NCBI GenBank assembly: GCA_016858145.1
Contig: JAEHOE010000067.1
Span: 124,001 to 188,000, forward strand
From: Edaphochlamys debaryana
Lineage: Eukaryota; Chlorophyta; Chlorophyceae; Chlamydomonadales
Length of the DNA: 64,000 bases
Direction of reading: 5' to 3'
Shown: positions 57,233 through 64,000 of the stretch, in pieces
Layout of the letters: each line of letters starts with the position of its first letter
Numbering within the stretch: position 1 is the stretch's first letter
Position numbers and translations under genes: made by a program
The notes under the pieces: model-generated
Databases searched by the model: none
What the model saw: the letters and a program-made list of their open reading frames with translations, nothing else
Told to the model about the DNA's origin: nothing

Positions 57233-58925
57233 TCACTGCCCAGGGTCTCCCAGGAACCACGCCAGCGCCTCTGCAGCCACGGGCCGGGGAATGGTGTGGC
57301 CGCCCTGGAGCCTGGGGGTCGAGGGGCGCGAGCACTGGTAGGCGCTGGCCCCAGTGGACTGCCTTTTCCCCGCATCACCCAGCGCTCTCTACGCAGCTCT
57401 GCACGCCGGCCAGGCTCCCACCCGTTGCTCGCCCCTGCCCCCGCCCGACCCTCCCGCTGGCCCTCATCTTGTCCCCGCCCCCGCCGCCTGCCCAAGGCCT
57501 CACCCGTGGTACGTCACGTCGTACCCCCCGTCCGACAGGCGCGGCACAATGCGCCGCGAGCACGCCACGGGCAGCACAGCGTTCGCCCGTGCCGTGGCTT
57601 ACGTAATTCTGTACGTTATCGGGAGGTGAAGGGCCGGAAGTGGTCGTGGAGGGAGGGTGTGGAGCGGTTCAGGGGCTGCGGTGCGGCCGTCGACGGGTGG
57701 TGTGCGAGAGGCAGAGGCCCGGCATTAGGTGGTCCGGCTCGCCGTCGAACAGCCCTCTCCCCCCTTCCTCAACCCACCCCGCGGCGTGGCCTGCACACGT
57801 GCCAGCCTCCAGCGCCCTGCCCCCGTCCCCCCTCAGCGGCAGGCTGCCCGCCGATGGCTCCGGCGCGCGCCCGCGCCCACCTCGCACCTGCGCGGCCCCT
57901 GCCCCGCGGCGGCCTCCTGCGGCGGCCGCATGAAGCCGGGCGAGAAGGCCAGCACGTGGCTGAAGGGGGAGGGGCGTTGGGCAGCCCCAGGGACAGCGCG
58001 TAGGAGGCGCCGTCGGAGCAGCCCGCCAAACGCACGCGGGCGGGGTCCACGGCGTGGGAGGCGAACACCTGGGGTGGGGAAGGGGGCAGACACACTGAGG
58101 GGGCCACATGGGCGGAAGGTGGCAGGGGGTTGGGGACGAGGGGAACGTGGAGATGGGAAGGGCAAGGGGCCATCGAGCCTGGCTGGGCCCCCACCCCGCT
58201 CGGCTGCTGGGCGCACAGCAGGAGGGGCGCTTGGTTGCGGCCCTTCCCCCACCCCTCCCCGCCGTCCGCAGCGCCCGGTCGATGTGGGTCGGGTCGGGTC
58301 CGCAGTCCCCCCGCACTGCGTCCCACGTGCTGCCCCCGCTCTCTAGGGGGCGACCAGGATGGTGGAGCTGGGGGAGGGAGGGTGCGGGTGAGGACAGCGC
58401 CAGAGGGGCTACGGGCAGCCCAGTCCGCACGAGAAACTCGCCGCCGCATGCCGTCGCCCCGTTCCTCCTGCCCAAGCGGCGCCGCACCCCACGCTCCTCT
58501 GTCCAGTCGCCCAGCCCGCTCTTGGCCACCCTTCCGTCCCCAGGACAACGCCACGCCCCCACCTGACCTCCAGCGCCGCTGTGCCGCCAAAGTTGAGCAG
58601 TGCGTCCGATGGCGACGCGCGGCCCCCCGCCTGCAGCGGCCACCACCGCGATGGCAGCAAGTGGGGAAGCGGGCAGCTGCCGAGACGCGGATGGCAGCCC
58701 CCTCCTACCCCACCCCCCGCTTCCCTGCACCGCCGCAGCCCCGCGCTCCCGCCTCGCAGCCCCCGCTATGGTCCCTCCATTCCGCCCTGCCCAGAGCGCC
58801 CCTCACCCCATTAGCATCACGACCAGCGGCGACGGCCGTGAGGGATCGCACGAGGCGGGCACGTACATGAAGCCGTCCCGCCCAGAGGCGGCATGCGGGC
58901 CTGTGGCGACGCCCAAAGCCTGCGC
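57233..58925 (-). pseudogene. degenerate serine esterase / phospholipase-carboxylesterase-like pseudogene
   Basis: Minus-strand pieces appear in family order: GRDGFMYVPASCDPSRPSPL and LVVMLMG with a GTGAGG donor (58802-58925); ILVAP and STWDAVRGDCGPDPTHIDRA (58265-58355); the nucleophile elbow AGCSDGAS in VFASHAVDPARVRLAGCSDG (57985-58070); HVLAFSPGFMRPP (57905-57955); SHGTG then VLPVACSRRIVPRL (57505-57610); and QGGHTIPRPVAAEALAWF ending at TGA 57233-57235. The GxSxG serine and the catalytic His (GGHT) are visible. Lesions: a stop plus frame change between ILVAP and the STWD segment; frame breaks between the elbow exon and HVLAF, and after SHGT; and a phase mismatch at the SHGT exon acceptor. 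With so many breaks a working alpha/beta hydrolase is very unlikely. Confidence 0.75.
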
Positions 58926-58929
58926 GCAG

Positions 58930-59021
58930 CCCTTGCCGCCCGGGGCGCCGGCAAATTAGACCTGAGGAGGTCAGCAGGCCGGATGGAAGAGATAAGCAAG
59001 GTCCCTCGAACGAAGAGCCAG
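58930..59021 (-). repeat. 92-bp direct repeat, right copy
   Basis: Counterpart of 51132-51223, directly upstream (in minus orientation) of the first esterase-like exon. In this orientation one frame reads APGGKG and continues without interruption into that exon. Confidence 0.8.
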
Positions 59022-59697
59022 CACGCAGCCAGGGAGCGCCGCGCTTGCATGCGTGGAGGTGCCGTGTGCACCGTCGTCTTAAACACAGGCACAGGGCACG
59101 CGCGCTTAGTACCCCCGTCAGCATCGTTTCCGGCCCCAGACGCCGTCAGGTGCGCGTCCCCTCTGTGTTCCTTCCCTACGCCCGGGCGCAGTCAGCTGCC
59201 TTGCCAGGCAACGCCCCGCGGAGGCGGAGGCGGTGGGCTCGAGGGGGGCGGGGAGTGGCCTTCCCCCTCTACTCGCCAAGTCCGCGCCTAGACGGAAGGG
59301 GTGCGTTCAAGCCTTGTCGGCCTGAAGGACCCTGCGCCCTGGCGCCGCCACGGGACGCTTTTAAGCGCCAGCAGCGCAGGTAGGGGTGGATGGCTACACG
59401 CAGAGCTCAAAGCGACGTGGAGCCATCCCCAACACCAAGCCCGAAAGCCCTGCTCGCTGGTGTCGTGCTCGCTGCTCCCCTGCCCGCTCTTGACGTGCCC
59501 TGCTAGCCCATTCAGGCAGTCAGGTGTCATCCATAGCCTCCGAGTGCTGCTTGGAGCTCGTCGCTCACCCAGGCTGGTCCCGTGATGGTACAGCCCTGAA
59601 GCTAACTTGGCAGAAAGCTGGTGCTCTATCCGAGAGGCTACCGTAATACTAGACTTTTGACGTCCATGCCCACGGCGCGTGGCGGCCCAGAACCCAC
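59022..59697. other. spacer and left breakpoint of the duplicated head-to-head block
   Basis: No gene seen. Similarity to the original block runs on about 10 bases past the exon 2 copy. It is then interrupted by about 75 bases absent from the original (about 59612-59687), and resumes briefly with the shared CTGAAGCTAACT(T)GGC before ending near 59590. Confidence 0.5.
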
Positions 59698-60078
59698 CGC
59701 GCCTCCGCCTCGTCGGGCGACTTCCAGCTGCCGTACTCCCGCAGTACGGCATCTGGATCCCGGTAGCGGACCACCAGAACCGCCTTGACTGACTCCCAGA
59801 AGCGGCCCTGGGGCGGGGTGGGGTGGGGGCGGCAGGGTGGGGTGGGGGAAGGATAGGGATTTCAGGTTGGGGCCCCCCGGGAGGTTCGGGCCCCCAGGCG
59901 AAGGATTGAAGCAAAATGGTTCGGGCGGATCGGTACGGTCAGTGGGCGGCCCCACGCTGTGGAAGTCGCCCCGGCTTCCGTCCATCGACGACCCGCGTGC
60001 CGAATACCAGCGGAAGGCGCCCACGACCCGTAGCCAAGACGGCCCCACGCCCAAGCTCGTCGGCAGGTACTCGAGCAT
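59698..60078 (-). pseudogene. truncated copy of OSCA/TMEM63-type exons 1 and 2
   Basis: Exon copies at 59956-60078 (123 bases) and 59698-59807 (110 bases) have exactly the lengths, phases and splice signals of exons 1 and 2 of the complete gene at 47387-47509 and 47102-47211. There are a few substitutions (for example GDFDR becomes GDFHS). No further exons follow, so only the first 78 residues could be made. It is a by-product of duplicating the divergent promoter block. Confidence 0.88.
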
Positions 60079-60453
60079 TGCCCTCAAACCGTGCCGCTGG
60101 CTGCGCGCACAGCTCAGCCACGGCCCCAACTCGCCATGGTGCGACCGCTCCTCTCCGCGGCCCCGAGTCCACCGGCCTAGCAGGAATGTATTGTGATGTG
60201 TAAAATCATCTCGAGGTAGCACAGGACGGTTCGGTCACGGTCAAGGGTGTTGGGAGCAAGAAGCAAGAGCAGCGCTGCGGTCACATTATCTCAGTCATAT
60301 TCGACGTAAAGCTGTGCAAGTAATAACGTTGGAACGCGAAACCGAGCGACGCGCGAGTCCGCATGAGGACGTGGCCCATTCGCGCGCCTTCTCTCTCTGC
60401 ACCGGCTTACACTCGTAGGGTAAACCAACACCCGATTCTCTCAATTGCCCACC
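60079..60453. promoter_or_regulatory. duplicated divergent promoter driving the intact ABCI12 gene
   Basis: It matches 47510-47892 with scattered small indels. It ends just before the ATG in TTGCCCACCATGGCAGCG, a favourable start context. Confidence 0.6.
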
Positions 60454-63400
60454 ATGGCAGCGTGGCGGTGTGCTGCCAACCTGCACACTCCCGCGAGCCA
60501 GCCATCGCCGAGCAGACCAGCGGCGTGCCCCCTCCTAGGCCGCTCATTCACACGCTCTCGACTAGTCACTCGCGCATCCGCAGCGGCGGTGCCTGTACCT
60601 GCGCCGGGCTCGCCAGCTGGGGCACCCGCCGGCAAGGATGCGGCGAAGCAGAAGGTTCCCATCCAGCAGCAAATCCTCAACGGCATCCTGGGGATCTCGA
60701 ACGTGCCATACAGGTGCGCGGGGGACGGGGGGCCGGAGACGCCCGAGGGCGCCACCCCGCCCATCGTGCCCATTGGGGTATGCGGCTCCACACCCAAAGA
60801 ATTGCCCACGCCCACGCCCAAGTCCTGTCCCCTCGCCTGCAGCTCTTTCGTTCCCTCTCCAGTCACGTTCCTGCACACTGTAGACGCTCGGATCAAGCAG
60901 GTGCGCGGCGCTGCCCCCCAGGCCGGGCGCCGGTGGCGAGGCAGTAGCCGGCGGGGAGAGCCCCCCCTGCTGGGCTCCGAGCCCGCTGGATCATGGACCG
61001 AAGGGGCAGAAAGGCATGAGGCTGAAGTGCCTGGTGCCAAGGGACACGATGAAGTCAGCCGCTGCATCGGCAACGGAGCGCAGCAGGGGCTGTACGACTT
61101 GCCCCCCTTGGGCCCGGCGAAGGCATGGACTGGGATCGGCCCGCCCCTCGCACCCCTCGCCTGCGCCTTTCCCCTCCTCTCGTGCCACAACCCACCCACC
61201 CGCCCGCCCACCCACCCACCCACCCCCAGGTCTGGCTCGTCGCCCTCTACCTCCTCATCGCCCGCGCCTCGCCCACCATCCGCCTGGCCATTGCGGGCAC
61301 CATCGCGCTCGTCACCATGGCCAACTTCCCGCCGCGGCTGTGGCAGAGCCAGCTCAAGCGCTTGGCCCTGCTGTGTGGGCTGCTCTTCGCGTCCACGCTG
61401 CTGCTGGCGGACGGCGTGCCTCCCATTCTGCAGGTGGGATGTGCGTTGGGTATTCGCGAGGGAGGGGGAGGGGAGGCCAGCGGGAGGGACTGCTCTTCGG
61501 GTCCACCCTCCTGTTGGCGGAGGGAGTGCCGCCCATTCTGCAGTTGGGGTGGAAAAGGGCGATGGGGTGCGGATGGGAGTCATGTTTGTGGACCGGGAGC
61601 TGCCCCTTCTGCAGGTGGGGAGTGTGCTTGGTAGCCGCGATGGTGGGGCTGGAAGGGAACCTGTTGGAGGAGGGGTGGAGGCCAGGGGGAGGGTATGCTG
61701 GTGGATGGGATGGGGCGCCGCCCGGGTCTGGTGGCAGGTGGTGGAAGGGGACGCATGGGCTGATAGGGGAAAGCCCCCGTGGCACCCCCAGCACACAGCC
61801 ACCCTTCGCCACTCGTCACCTCTGGCTTCACCCTTTCCTCCCTCCCTCCCCTTAACGCCTCGGCCCGATGCCACAGCCACGCGCCCCGCCCCCCGCTCTG
61901 GAGGGGCTGGCCCCTCTGGCGTCCACGGGGTACGCTTACGTAATCGCGCACGTGGGCCCCGTGACCGTTACGCACCGCTCGCTCAATCTGGCGGTTACGG
62001 CGGCGGCGCTCACCTTCAGCTCCCTTCAGACCGCCAGCCTGTGCCTCGTGACGACGCCGGGAGAGGAGATGGCCATCGGTGGGTCTGGGTCCGGGGCCTG
62101 CCTGGGTGTCTGTGGTATGGGTTCCACTGAAGCAGGCGGGGGCGGGGGGCGGGGCGAGCTGGGAGGGTATCGAGACGGGGGTTCCGTGCGATGGCGATTG
62201 GTGGGTTGGGATTTGGGATGGGAGTGGGGGCGTGCGCGCAAGGCAGGGATGTCGAGAGGACGTGGGGTCGTCGTCGAGGGTGAGGCGTGGGGCACGGGCG
62301 CGCCTGGCGGCAGGGTGGAGGTCCCGCGCCTACGGCGACGGGCGGGCGGCCGGGAAGGGGCTGATGGACGGGCCCTGGGTGGTGGAAGGGCCGCCGCCCG
62401 TACGCTGCGCCGCGTTGTGACCCCTCTCCCTCAACACGCAACCCCTCCCCACCACCACTCCCGCCCACTCCGCCCTCTTCGCCCCGGCCCACAGCGCTGC
62501 GCTGGTGGCTGGCCCCGCTGCGGCTGCTGCGGGTGGCGGTGGACGAGATCGCCATGACGCTGCTGCTGTCGCTGCGGTTCATGTCGCTGGTGTTCGAGGA
62601 GGTGGGGCGCGGGGTGGGGGGGGGGGAAATGGGGTTGCGTGTGCGGGTGGAAGGGCGATGGCGGAGGGAGGCGTTGGTGTGCGGCAGTGCGGTTTATGTC
62701 GTCGGTGTTCGAGGAGGTGGGTTTTGAGGGGTTTTGGAGGGAATGGGCGGAAAGGGGGAATGGGGGACACCGTCGGACTGCCCCTGTCGGCATGGCGCTG
62801 CTTCGGTCCGTCGGTGTGTCGGGGGAGGTGGGCGGGGTCGACATGGATTTAGGGGTGGCGAAGAGGTGGAGGAAGGGGGTCTCTTTGGTGAGGACACAGG
62901 CAGGGATGGGAGCCCCGCGCTCTCCTCCGTGCCCCACCACTCCCCTACCCTCTCCCCCATGGCCCCAGGTCCGCAACCTGTCCCTGGGCCTGGCGGCCCG
63001 CGGCATTAACTGGGAGGCCCAGGGGGGCCCGGGGTCCATCCACATGGCGGGCCGCCTGTGCGTGCGCCTTTTCGGCAACCTCTTCCAGCGGAGCGAAAAC
63101 ATCGCGCAGGTGGGGTTGGGGGCTCACGGGGTTGGGGGATCGGTGGTTGGGGGCAGTTTGGCTCGCAGTGAGGCGGGTGTTACGGCCGCCCAGGCACGGC
63201 GGCGAGGGCTAGGCATGTGGGGGACCGGGCGGGCTCGGGCGGGCCGTGCCTGACGGTGTGACGGAACCCATGTTACACGTGCACAATGTACGTGTAAACG
63301 ATCCTGCCCCCTGCTCTCTTCTTCCTCTTCACGTGCCGCCTTGAACACACACACTCTCCCCTCTACCTCCCCCTCCCTTTCCCCCGCCCCCCCGGTCAGG

Positions 63401-63540
63401 CCATGGTGGTCCGCGGCTTCCAGGGCCCCGCCGGCCACAACCTGCACTGCATGAAGGTCAACCCCACCTCGCCCCTCGCCAACACAGCCGCGCTGGCCCT
63501 GCTGGCGGCGTTCAGCGTCATCATCTACTACTTCAAGTAG
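60454..63540 (+). CDS. ABCI12: ABCI12: plastid ECF/CbiQ-type (EcfT) transporter membrane subunit
   Basis: Exons: 60454-60713, 60843-60900, 61230-61433, 61877-62078, 62495-62601, 62969-63109, 63400-63540. They sum to 1113 bases, 370 aa, and all phases agree. Residues 1 to about 60 are Ala/Arg/Ser/Pro-rich with few acids, as in a chloroplast transit peptide. TFLHTVDARIK (about 94-104) opens the conserved domain, as in plant ABCI12. Membrane helices follow (about 107-165, 190-275, 350-370). The two coupling motifs that dock EcfT proteins to their ATPases are present: Ala-Arg-Gly at 287-289 and Val-Arg-Gly at 328-330. EcfT subunits link an ATPase pair to a substrate-binding S component for vitamin or metal uptake; the substrate in plastids is unsettled. 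It is divergently oriented to the OSCA exon remnants. Retaining the first intron would also keep the frame, but the splice sites look good. This is the intact member of the duplicated pair. Confidence 0.92.
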
Positions 63541-64000
63541 CCGCCTCCTGCATAGCTAGAGTAGCTAGCTATCAAGCTAGCGGCTGCGGCAGGGAGATAG
63601 GCGGGCTACTACTGCTAGAAAAATGGCGATAGACAGCAGGGAGTGTTGTGTCGGCTGCTGCTGCGGGCACGTGCTGCTGATGTGCGGCTTGGCAAGGGGC
63701 AAGCAGGCGGTGCGCTGTGCTGTGATAGCTGTCATAGCTCTAATTAAGCGCGATGCTGTGGTGATGCTTTGTACTGTCGGGTGGGGTAGTCTGACCGATC
63801 GACCGATGGGTGGGGACAGGGGGAGGGAGTGAAGGCTTGCTTGGGGTAAACGGATTCGTGAGTAACGGCCCCCGCTCCACGTATCATTGACACGACATTG
63901 AGTTTGCGCCATTCCTCTTCTTGTCCATGTGTGCTGGGCGATGTCCTGCCATCGTTCTTTGGTGAGTTTCAGAGGCTCGCCGTGCTGCATGCGCGGCTGA
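63541..64000. other. 3' flank of ABCI12
   Basis: Presumably the 3' UTR. Short GCTAGCTA-type palindromic stretches lie near 63556-63582. No coding sequence or clear TGTAA signal was seen before the window ends. Confidence 0.5.

Noticed and set aside
59610..59690. Possible tRNA or SINE head on the minus strand (GGATAGAGCACCAG motif)
   Set aside because: It resembles a tRNA D-arm/box A, but no matching anticodon stem, box B or acceptor stem could be found. At most it is a worn tRNA-derived scrap.

Overview
The window is nuclear DNA of a volvocine green alga (Chlamydomonas or a close relative). This is inferred from the high GC content, many short GT/GC-AG introns, giant hydroxyproline-rich wall proteins ending in a classic pherophorin domain, and a plastid ABCI12 homologue. 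I built all gene models by splicing exons by eye, checking that phases agree and comparing paralogues inside the window.

Layout. 1-235: possible tail of an upstream gene. 1912-13223 (+) and 16263-29718 (+): a tandem pair of giant secreted pherophorin-like extracellular-matrix genes (20 and 26 coding exons, about 2136 and 2677 aa after frame correction). They are offset by 14,351 bp. The second carries an extra internal two-domain module. The first has lost two splice acceptors, and both show single-C phase shifts in their proline arrays. A decayed copy of what looks like the upstream gene lies between them (14.0-15.1 kb). 31763-33593 (-): a complete 8-kDa-scale-larger cyclophilin of the spliceosomal PPIH/CYP22 type (187 aa), with an 8-bp minisatellite just upstream of its start. 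35428-47509 (-): a 28-exon OSCA/TMEM63 (DUF221)-type membrane channel gene, about 1247 aa. Many of its exon edges have been tandemly duplicated into the neighbouring introns.

47.1-50.2 kb and 59.7-63.5 kb are two copies of one head-to-head block: the first two exons of the OSCA-type gene plus a divergently transcribed plastid ECF-transporter T subunit (ABCI12). Decay is reciprocal. The left copy keeps the OSCA gene but has a ruined ABCI12; the right copy keeps an intact ABCI12 (60454-63540, 370 aa) but only two OSCA exons. The 50-59.7 kb interval between them is a graveyard. It holds an ABCI12 last-exon remnant, a degenerate serine-esterase pseudogene, coiled-coil exon remnants, dispersed repeats and one possible small Ala/Pro-rich CaaX protein.

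The genes do not form a pathway. The pherophorins are exported to the cell wall, the cyclophilin is probably nuclear, the OSCA-type protein is a membrane channel, and ABCI12 acts in the plastid envelope. The window's main interest is how it evolves: tandem gene duplication, phase-compatible module duplication, exon-edge duplication including a likely recent intron gain, and reciprocal pseudogenisation of a duplicated divergent pair.
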